Source: Coniochaeta sp. PMI_546
Taxonomy: Eukaryota; Ascomycota; Sordariomycetes; Coniochaetales; Coniochaetaceae
Reading direction: 5' to 3'
DNA: 64,000 nt
Assembly: GCA_021432605.1 (NCBI GenBank)
Contig: MU271143.1
Location: 4,101,277 to 4,165,276 of the forward strand
In this document: in pieces, positions 55,810 through 64,000 of the stretch
Layout: the number at the start of each line of letters is the position of its first letter
How positions within the stretch are numbered: the stretch's first letter is position 1
The notes under the pieces: generated by a model
The model's input: the letters and a program-made list of their open reading frames with translations, nothing else
Database searches by the model: none
What the model was told of the DNA's origin: nothing
Program-made: the position numbers and the translations under genes

Positions 55810-58560
55810 ATGGATGACTTCTCGGACGATGGCTTTGACGATTTGAACGACACTGTTCTCCAGGAACTCGAGAACAATGCTATCCAGTTCACACAAGCCC
55901 AGCAAGTCGGTCAGTCACAGGCAGCTCCTCCAGCTCGTCATGCTCGACCACCACCGCCCGGTCTAGCTCCGCCCCGGCTCGCCTCCACAGCCTACGACTT
56001 TTCAGGTTTCGAAGCCGATGACCTCGACGACACGGTCGTTATTGATGAGTTAGCAAAGGAACCTGCCGCCGTAGCGCCAACAGCCGTCGTCGACCGTCCT
56101 CTGCCTCCTCAGCAGCCGAGAGTCGTCCCTGGCGTTGGCCAGCCACGCCCAACATGGCAGCAACAGGCAGGACCCTCCAACTTCAATACTTCAGCCGGCT
56201 TGACGTCGCAACGTCTACCCTCTCGACCTGTTCCGCAGCCTTACTCCTCACAACGGCACTCGCAATGGCCGGCTGCTCCTCAGTCTCGTCCCGTGCCAGC
56301 GCAATCACAGGTCAATAGGCGTCCGCCCCCTCCACCACCTCAACTAGGTCGGCAGATCCCGCCTCCTCATGCACAGCAGTCGCAAGTTGCTCGAGCTCCC
56401 GGCGGGGCCGGCGACCAGACTGAGATAATCGCAGCTTTGCAAGCTCAGCTATCGACGCTACAAGCCGAGCTGAGGTCGGCAAAGGGCGAGGCAGCCATCA
56501 TACGGTCGAAATACGAAGATTTCCAGACTAGCCATGAAACCGAGATTGCACGGCTCAAGAGGCTCAATGCCGAGCAGCTAGCCAAGCAAGAGCGCGCGGT
56601 GGAGGCAGCCTTGATGGCGGAGAAGAATGCCACAACGGAGCTACACTTTGCACGCCAGGACCTGAAGGAGGAGCTTGGCAGGGCAAAAGTAGTCAAGCGG
56701 AAGGATGACTTGACGTCGACACCGAAGAAAAAGAACAAGACTTGGGCGGTCGCCGACGGGTTCGACGAGGTCGAGATTTTACCAAGCCCTGGTAAGGGTC
56801 AAGGAAAACGGCGAGGAGATCCTGGCCCTGTGGCCGTCCCTCTAGCCGAGCGGACGCCGACCAAAGGCAAGAGGAAACGGCCGGCTGTCGACAGCCCAGT
56901 TACGGCTCTGGAGGTCCATTCGGAGGACGTGCTGATGCCAGACGCTCCAGAGGCAACCAAGGGCAAGCCCGACTATCTTAACAGGACAATAGGGAAGGCC
57001 AAGCACGGCGCTGATGCTCTTCCTTTTGACTTCCTCAAGCTGATCCTAGACCACAGTCCTGCCCATGGACAGCCCTTGACCTTTGATTTATTTTCGCGCT
57101 ATGCTTTTCCGTCGGATCCAGGCCAGTCTCTCGCCGCCATTATGCTGGACAAGCTGCCGGACCTTGGAAAGTCTCTGGACGGCTCCCCCGATGACCCGCT
57201 TCGGCTGCTTGTCGATTTCTCTGAGCTGCTGCTTGTCTTGTGGACCCAGTGCAACGAGGAGAAGTACTATACACCCATCTACGACATTGTGTCACTGCTC
57301 TCATATACCCTGCAGTTGAATACTATAGGTACTGTCCCGCATTTGATATCTCACCTCCTGCCGCTCATACAGACCACTTGTCTCCTCATCACCATACCCC
57401 GGACCGAAAGTGCAAATGGTGATTTATCTACGCATCCAAATCGGGCACTCCGCCAGATGGCTCTCGAGATCAATGTCACCCAGCTATTGTCTCTGCTTTA
57501 CCTCGCGGCACTCGGCTGTATGGGTCCGCCACCAACCGGTGAGACTGCTGACCAGACTGAAGATGAATTGAATGCACCACTTCGTTTCCAGACCCAGTTC
57601 TGGAGGCATGTGCAGCTAGAGTTTCTTCTCATGCTGTTCGACAAGAACCATCCGGAGGAAGACTTTCTCGGCGTACTCTCCTTGCTCTGTACTTCAGTCC
57701 TGCCGGACAGCATTGGGCCCATCTATAACGCCTCCCTGTCACTACTTCCACCCGACTTCGATCGGCCCAACGACCAGACCCCCGAGTTTGTCGCTCGGTC
57801 GCTGATCGACCGTGTCTCCCATCAACTCTCGGAACCGCCCGCGTGGGCACCACGTCGGTCTGTGAAGGAGTGTCGAGTCAGGCTTGCTGTGCTAAGAACG
57901 CTCCTTGCGTTCGCCAGGAGTCCATTCGGTGCACTTCAGCTCGCCGCTAGCACCTCTCTCATCCCTCGTCTAGTCCTCGTGCTTTGTTGGGCTATCGACA
58001 ACCTCTACGATATGGATGTGCCGCAGACCATCCTCAACTGGAAGCCAACTCATTGCAAAAAGAGTCAGCCGGACGGTGACAGGTCAATGACAGAAAGAGG
58101 AGACGATAGCGGGCCACAAAACGGCGATCCTGACGCTACACAAGACATGCACGACGCGGATGACCCTGGCAGCACCCGGGAACCGCAGCCTCAAGGACCC
58201 GTCGATGTCCATTACCCAGACAAGAGCGCAGTAGATGCAGAAGTGCTGGCCTTACAGACTCGGAGCACAGATAAGACGCTGCTGCTAAACCAGCTGATAG
58301 CCCAGATCACCGCGCTGCTGCACTTCCTCATCACGGACCCGCGCACTTCGAACGTGGCCAACATGCCGGCAAAGCTTGCCGCATCACACGGCGGGAGCCA
58401 TCGATATCTGATCACGTTGGCACGGCTCGCTTTTGCTGAGGAGGATCTCGTTCTGGAGGCTGGGATAAGCGCCAGGACGGTCGAGCTTGCTCACGACTTG
58501 CTGGAGCTGGCCGTCACGCCGGATGAGGGTGAAAGCGTGGGTGAGGTTTTTGGGGCATGA
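55810..58560 (+). CDS. ATRIP/Rad26-like DNA damage checkpoint protein (UvsD family)
   Basis: A single exon of 916 residues from ATG 55810. ATRIP homologues recruit the ATR/Mec1 kinase to RPA-coated single-stranded DNA. The N-terminus MDDFSDDGFDDLNDTVLQEL is the acidic amphipathic motif that binds RPA; a second acidic block follows (FSGFEADDLDDTVVIDELAK). After a Pro/Gln-rich linker comes a coiled coil at about residues 203-300 (TEIIAALQAQLSTLQAELRS, RLKRLNAEQLAKQERAVEAA), then a basic patch (KVVKRKDD, TPKKKNK) that may be a nuclear signal. The C-terminal 500 residues are Leu-rich helical repeats with a disordered acidic insert near 760-800. I know the family by its layout rather than by a catalytic motif. 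It is convergent with the sirtuin gene. Confidence 0.8.
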   Translation: MDDFSDDGFDDLNDTVLQELENNAIQFTQAQQVGQSQAAPPARHARPPPPGLAPPRLASTAYDFSGFEADDLDDTVVIDELAKEPAAVAPTAVVDRPLPPQQPRVVPGVGQPRPTWQQQAGPSNFNTSAGLTSQRLPSRPVPQPYSSQRHSQWPAAPQSRPVPAQSQVNRRPPPPPPQLGRQIPPPHAQQSQVARAPGGAGDQTEIIAALQAQLSTLQAELRSAKGEAAIIRSKYEDFQTSHETEIARLKRLNAEQLAKQERAVEAALMAEKNATTELHFARQDLKEELGRAKVVKRKDDLTSTPKKKNKTWAVADGFDEVEILPSPGKGQGKRRGDPGPVAVPLAERTPTKGKRKRPAVDSPVTALEVHSEDVLMPDAPEATKGKPDYLNRTIGKAKHGADALPFDFLKLILDHSPAHGQPLTFDLFSRYAFPSDPGQSLAAIMLDKLPDLGKSLDGSPDDPLRLLVDFSELLLVLWTQCNEEKYYTPIYDIVSLLSYTLQLNTIGTVPHLISHLLPLIQTTCLLITIPRTESANGDLSTHPNRALRQMALEINVTQLLSLLYLAALGCMGPPPTGETADQTEDELNAPLRFQTQFWRHVQLEFLLMLFDKNHPEEDFLGVLSLLCTSVLPDSIGPIYNASLSLLPPDFDRPNDQTPEFVARSLIDRVSHQLSEPPAWAPRRSVKECRVRLAVLRTLLAFARSPFGALQLAASTSLIPRLVLVLCWAIDNLYDMDVPQTILNWKPTHCKKSQPDGDRSMTERGDDSGPQNGDPDATQDMHDADDPGSTREPQPQGPVDVHYPDKSAVDAEVLALQTRSTDKTLLLNQLIAQITALLHFLITDPRTSNVANMPAKLAASHGGSHRYLITLARLAFAEEDLVLEAGISARTVELAHDLLELAVTPDEGESVGEVFGA

Positions 58561-59375
58561 TTCTCTAACGGGACATTGAAGGGCATCGCATGGCTTAGGT
58601 TGGATGCATGTTTTACTGGCTTGGGAAGGGGTATAGATCACTGGACCTGGGCAGGGGTACGGGGGTGTCACGGTGTTGTTGTCTTTTGTCATCTTAGCTT
58701 GAACTTTGATCTTGACCTCCGTCTGATCATCAGCGACGTCGATTGTGCTTTCACGATCTGTCACCTTTGGGGAAGAAATGAATCACTGCGGATCTGAACC
58801 AGTAGCCAATTAGATGAAGATGATGCAACCGGTTGGCTGCGGAAAGAACAGCTGCATTGATGACCTCCTCGCCAAACTGAATCTGTACACTGACCTCGGG
58901 ATCCATAGCAACATTATCTTCGTGCCACCACTATTCTCCCCTTTGTACATGTCATCTTGTGGGGTGGTCGAAGAATCGTGCGGTATAGCAGTCGTGTAGG
59001 AGGTCACTGCAAGTCAGTCAGGTAGTCAGTCATTGCACGTTACTTGCGGGAGTATCACAGGAGAGCAGGACAAGGATAAATAGCAATTGGGAGACCTTCG
59101 TCTCTTGAATTCCGAAATCATCGCATAGGCACGAGGGCCCGAGAGAAAAGCTCTCTATCAAGACCAGTAGCAAAAGCTCAACCGTGGAGCTGCCACAAAA
59201 AAAAAGAAAAAACCTTGTAAACGCCATCATTGTCATCTCATACGACAGCATGCCTCCTCTCCTTCCCCTATGCCGCGAATGTCATTGATGTTGCTGAAAA
59301 AGAACGCGAGAATTATGCCGACGCATGCCACCCCTGTCCCCCCTCGTGATAGCCGTGCGGAACATAACCAGCTTG
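58561..59375. other. Convergent intergenic region, 815 bp
   Basis: Between the ATRIP-like and sirtuin stop codons; no gene seen on either strand. Confidence 0.4.
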
Positions 59376-62300
59376 CTAGTCCGGCTTGTACCGCGCATCT
59401 ACCGCCCTGTTGCCATATCTGGGACGCCCATACTGAAGTTGTCGCCGGTCCTCCAGGTACTCTGCTGCCACGGCTGGCGAGACTCCGTGTCGGAACATGG
59501 CGAGCATCAGCGCCGCCTCCACTTCCGATGTGCGCTGCTCCGACCTGAGTTGCTGTGAAGGATCTGGGCTGCCCGCGCGAGAAGAGACGATGCTAGCTGG
59601 CCTGGACTGGTACGGAAGCGTGTTCAGGGGATTGTGTAAGAAGAAGGGGTTGTTGGGCGGGGCGCATTCGGAAGGGGACAACACCACTCGCTCTACCTGC
59701 AAGGGGCCGGGACCGACGAAAAAATCCGCCAGTTTGTGGCGCCATTTGCTCACGGGTAGAGGCCCGACGGTAGGCTCGGGTTCCATGGCCTCAAGGCTGC
59801 TGGCTCCGCTAACCTCCGGGGGGCTACCGTTGTGCATCTTGGGCAGCTCGAGCGTGCCGTGTTCCAGGCCATGCAAGCCTTCTTGCACCCGCTGCAGTTC
59901 CATTGTGACCAAAGACCGGGGAGTTACCGGTGTGAGTGAAGGACGTGGAATGGGGAGGATGATGTGAGGAGTCCGCGGAGTATGCGGAGCCTGAAGAAGC
60001 GGTGTCTGAGGTTGAGGACTGGGAAGAGGCACATTCGGACGTGGGACACGTGTCCTGGCTGCGAGACGACGACCCTCATTTGGCAGCATAACCTCGATAC
60101 CATCGATGGTCTTTCGCTTTCTCTTGCGCGGGTTAGTCTTAATAGCCGCGCCAATAGAGCTTGGCGAGACAACCGGGATGGTTGATGTCGAGGTAAATGG
60201 CGGTGGTTGCTGTGGCAGTTCCGTCTGGACATCTGGTTGTCTTGGGATTGTGACCTTCTTCGGTCTGGGTTTGGCTGTCTTTCCCCGCTTCGCCTTTGGC
60301 TCGTCGGTGGACAGTTGTAGAGAGTTTGTCAAACTATCTTCCTGTCCTTCCGCTGTCCTGTTGGAGCTTGAAGGCATCAATGGTAGAGAAAAGGGAACCG
60401 TACTTCCCGCTAAGGGCAAAGACATCGCAGTTGAATGTTGAGTGGTTACTCCCGTAGCTCGATGCATGGATGTAACTGGTGATGGGTTGGAGATCGGACC
60501 AAAAAAAGGCAACTGTGTCTCTTCGGTATGCTGAGGCGGCAGCGGTATTTGTGACCAGGGCGCCTCTTCCAACGGCAGAGGACCTGAGGTAAGCTTGGAC
60601 TCTAAGGTCAAAACTGCTGGCGCTGACTTCCGTGGTTTCTTCTCACGAGCAATCTTGGCTGGGGGTGGAGGTGGTGTAGAAAACATGAATGAGGGCTTCG
60701 GCTGGCCGGTGAGCCGTTTGAGGTCCTCGAGAATCTTCCACGAGAGGTGAGCTCCGTTCTGCACCTCATCACGGATGGCTTGGGGTCGCTTTGCATTTGG
60801 GTTGAGTTTGACCTCCCTGTATGGTGCTGGCCTGAACCCTGACCCAGTGGGCAGAGACTTCCTGTTCCTCTTTGCCGTCACCTTCGGCTCGTTCGTCTCA
60901 TCAATGTTTTTCTCAACAAGTGCAGTCTCGGGAGGCGAAGGGACACTGCCCTGCTTGCTCGCTTCCATGGACTCGAAGACTCGTCGAACATGAACTGAAT
61001 GTGGAGGTCGCCGGCCACGAGACCCAGCTGAGTGTTTGACAGCGATGCTTTGTTCAGCTGGCGGGCCATCGGATATATATGAAACACTAGGAGAAGCATC
61101 AATGCTGGCGTTGTTTGATGCAGAGGCTCCCGACACGTTGATGCTCTCTTGAACAGTTGAGAGGCTGCTGTCCTGGCGCTGGAGCTTTGTCGAGTCTCCG
61201 TTGCTCTTTCGCTTGGCTTTGCCATTCTTGGCTGATTCCTTGTCAGAACTGACGGACAGTCCGCTGCTTCCTCGTCGAATACTGGTCGAGCCGCCGTTGC
61301 TCGCACGTTTGCTCCTGGACGGCTTCGTCTCCTCGTCCTCGAGAGCTGTCCCTGGCGGCAGCCACAATGCTGGTTTCCGGGTCTTGATATCAAGCACCCA
61401 AGCATCGCAGTCCGACTGGACCCAAAAATCAATGATGTCGGACCACACACTGTCCGGCGGTTTGGTGAAATTGACGAAAACGACTTTCCCTCCTTTGCTG
61501 TGAACTGCCTTTGCGAACTCCCTAACGACCGTCTTTAAGCCATGCACGCGCAAACTGGTGCCCAGAATCAAAAGCATGTCTGGGCCGAGCGATAAGTCAT
61601 GTTGTACAATGGTGCCGATCAGATCGGACCGCGGGTGCTCCTCTCCGTAGAGGACAATGTCTGGTCGTAGCTTCCCAACTCCAAGTGCGCGCTTCCCCCT
61701 CTCTTCTCTCGCCGCCGTAGCCCCTGCGCAGTGGGGACAGGTCGGCTGTCGGCCCGCCAGAGTCTCAAGCTCCCTCTCGTTGTCATCCCAGGAACTGGTC
61801 AGACCGCAAAGAAAGCACCTGAGGGACTCTAGCGAGCCATGGAGGAAGACACACTCTACGCCCCGGTTGGGGGCGGAGAGTGTGGGGGTTTGGGCCGGCG
61901 GGAGTGGTGCGCCAGCGTCGGGTTCAGGCCCTGGGAAGTCTCCTTCTCGCTCTCGTGGGAGCTGGCGTCGTCCGGATTCTCCTCCTGGTTCTGGCTCATC
62001 AGGCCCTTGCCCTTGCGGGTTGCTGGGTTGCCCGCAGTTGTTTCGTGTCGGGGTGGCGGAATTAGATCCGGATCCGGGTCGACGTAGTGATGCTGGTAGT
62101 GAGGTTGGGGTCTGCTGCTGGACCCGGGCGACCGCTGCTCGGAAGCTCGCGCTCTCGCTGCATCCTGGAGGAACGCCATGTCCTTGTAGAACTTGGATCT
62201 CATTCTCTTGTTCTCCGCCTCCCGCTCCTCCTCGCGAGTCATCCGCTTGGGTCTGGCGGGCCGAAGCAGCGGCTCGGGCTTCGGGACCTGCTTCTCCTTC

Positions 62301-63835
62301 CCCTTCGTCTCCGGCTGGAACACTCCCATCATCTTTTGGGCTAGGTCCTTTGCCTTCGATGCCAGTCGTTCCTGAATTCCGCCATGCTTTTGCTGAGAAT
62401 CGGGCACGGCTGCCTGTCCCGAGCTCGAGACTGGTGCTGAGGCCAATCCTGTCTTCGAGCCGGTCGATGTTCTGGGTGTAGCATCGTACGAGTTTCCGCT
62501 GGTCCCGAAGGACGCTGAGGAAGAGGTGGGAGCTGGTTGGCGAGACATCGCGTGCTTTTTGTCTGAGCGTGGTGGCGAAGGTGTAGAAAACCGAGGTTTT
62601 GATGGGGTCTGCCCAGATTGACGCGTCAAAAAGATCGCGTCCCTTGAGGTTGGGAAGAGCAGTTTTCGATTGGGAGGAATTGAATGATGACTGAGAGGCG
62701 AAGTACGGGGTGGATGATCCGGAATCGCCGTCGGTCTGGTCAGTTTCTTCACTATCTGTAGACGATGAAACGCTGGCAGCCGAGTTGGACTCGCTCTGGC
62801 TATATGCGCGTTCCAGCGACGAACTCTCGTAAGGATCTGAAAGTATTGGAGGTGGAGATGATAGTGGTGATGAACTGAAGTGGTAAGAAGTGGGTTGGTC
62901 GGATTCAGAGGAAAGGTGTGAAATCCTGGGTGTGGAAGTTGGCGGAGAAGAGGAAAGGTTGGTGGGTAGTGTGGAATTTGGAGGAGGCCCAAGGTCAGGT
63001 TGGCCAGTGGTACTCAGGTCGTCCTCAGGTTGTCGAGGAAGCAAGCCTGGGGTCCCATTGGGTGTGTGGGTTGTGCCTGCGCTCATCGCCGAGAGTACAA
63101 TTCCGTCCCCTGGAGCAGACAGAGACTCCGTCGTCTGTGCCCCTCCGAAAGTGCTAAAAGATAACCCGGGCCCAGACCCCGAGCCAGCCCCGCTAAGTGG
63201 CCTTCTCATGGCAGCACCATCACCAAGGACAACAATTGACTCCTTTACACCCGATGTGCCTTGCGAGGCTACCCTGATAGTTGTGCCATCATCGCCAGCT
63301 ACAGTGATGCTGGGGCCCTCGTCACTCGTCATCGGCTGGTCTCCATATTCGGTGGATGATGGTGCTTCTCTTTGAGTCAGCTGGTCTTGGTACAGACTTG
63401 CTTCTTCCAGGCTTGCTGCGTCCCTTGTTTGGGGGCTTTGTTGTGGATGCCTAGGCTCACTCTTCACAGATATCTCATCCTGAATCGAGAGTTTTTGACG
63501 CTTTGACGGTCTCTCTGGGACAGCTTCTGCCACTGGAGGCGACGACCGAACATCTCGCTCCTCTGCTCTCCTGTCTAGTTCCTTAGAGGCAGAATCAAAC
63601 TGAGCCTGAATCAGAGAATAAAGACCGTTCTCCGAGCGAAAGTCCTAGGATCATGTTAGCAAGTGCTACCTAAAAGGTCAACATTGGTCCAGCGACGCGT
63701 CCGACTGACTGGTATGCCTGAATTTGTGCTGATGCCGGCACCTGTCACCACCACCACCTTCTTGGCTTTGTACAAGGAGTTCGCGATATCCTGCAACAGC
63801 AGGTCCGACCCCGGGGTAACATGGATGGTCGGCAT
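59376..63835 (-). CDS. Hst3/Hst4-type sirtuin (NAD-dependent histone deacetylase) with a probable frame disturbance
   Basis: Exon 1 is 63710-63835 (42 codons) and exon 2 is 59376-63644, giving about 1464 residues, far above the usual 400-600. The 65-bp intron joins GAGISTNSGIP to DFRSENGLYSL, the NAD-binding sirtuin motif. Later come LFDASIW, CYTQNIDRLED near residue 433, FLHGSLESLRC near 642 with the catalytic His, zinc Cys pairs (CFLC and CPHC), RPDIVLYGEEHP, GTSLRVHG and VVFVNF. Residues 80-330 and the last 600 are Ser/Pro-rich and disordered. Between NIDRLED and FLHGSL, about 190 residues are read in a frame with poor codon bias while the +1 frame looks coding (see findings). Family members deacetylate H3K56. 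Upstream the frame lacks an ATG before a stop at 63902-63904, so 63835 is the likely start. Confidence 0.88.
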
Positions 63836-64000
63836 GTTGATTATATTGTCGTCATTCAGGCTGATGGCTGAGAGAGCTATGGAGCGGGTATTGGCTCCTC
63901 CTTAGAACCAAAGAGACTCAACATCGACTTGCCAGGGCTCACATCATGGCGGCAATTGGCATCGACTCAAATGGCTGTAGATTGCCTTGTCGTCCTCCGC
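63836..64000. other. Right edge of the window
   Basis: Upstream of the sirtuin start. No separate gene is supported in these 165 bp. Confidence 0.3.

Noticed and set aside
61856-62992. A separate 378-residue gene in the +1 frame of the sirtuin
   Set aside because: Its first half is clearly noise while the sirtuin frame there carries conserved motifs. Only the middle looks coding, so a frameshift within one gene explains it better; this is reported as a finding.
1-64000. CRISPR arrays, insertion sequences, retrotransposon ends or viral genes
   Set aside because: None of the characteristic repeats, transposase, reverse-transcriptase or viral protein motifs is present in any frame that I could read.

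Overview
This window is nuclear DNA of a filamentous ascomycete (Pezizomycotina, probably Sordariomycetes). The evidence is gene content (HET protein, Zn2Cys6 and fungal bZIP regulators, S10 carboxypeptidase, P450, GT69 mannosyltransferase, GH128, pectin lyase, Whi5-like and ATRIP/Rad26-like proteins), short introns of about 50-90 bp with GT...CTRAY...AG signals, GC-rich third codon positions, and unequal gene spacing. Exon joins were inferred by hand from reading frame, splice signals and family motifs.

Layout. 1-8.2 kb: the 3' end of an unknown gene, a HET-domain protein, a Zn2Cys6 regulator, a small acidic protein and a disordered protein of unknown role. 8.2-10.8 kb: no gene seen. 10.8-17.1 kb: a FAD oxidoreductase with a C-terminal Rieske domain and a mitochondrial-type leader, a second Zn2Cys6 regulator and a serine carboxypeptidase. 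18.2-24.1 kb: a Whi5-like G1/S repressor, a glycine-zipper/His-rich protein and an alpha/beta hydrolase. 25.7-36.3 kb: the most coherent block, with a bZIP regulator, SDR dehydrogenase, dihydrodipicolinate-synthase-family aldolase, a DgoD-like galactonate dehydratase of the enolase superfamily, a GPI-anchored GH128 glucanase and a secreted pectin lyase. 36.8-42.5 kb: a GT69 mannosyltransferase, a mucin-like membrane protein and a P450. 44.9 kb: an intron-containing tRNA-Arg(TCG). 45.2-53.5 kb: a BCS1-like AAA ATPase, a class I glutamine amidotransferase and CDP-diacylglycerol synthase. 54.4-64 kb: an orphan Hsp70 substrate-binding domain fused to a Lys-Pro-Thr-Pro-Ala repeat (with an assembly gap), an ATRIP/Rad26 checkpoint protein and a very long Hst3/Hst4-type sirtuin.

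How genes may work together (inference). The SDR, dehydratase and aldolase have the three enzyme types needed for a non-phosphorylating (DeLey-Doudoroff-like) sugar to sugar-acid to 2-keto-3-deoxy-acid to pyruvate route. With nearby secreted polysaccharide-degrading enzymes they suggest a plant-wall sugar catabolic cluster. The aldolase and dehydratase share a divergent promoter with overlapping palindromes, and the SDR promoter has phased CCGGA/TCCGG half-sites. Other points worth checking are the orphan Hsp70 domain and a probable pair of compensating frameshifts in the sirtuin.
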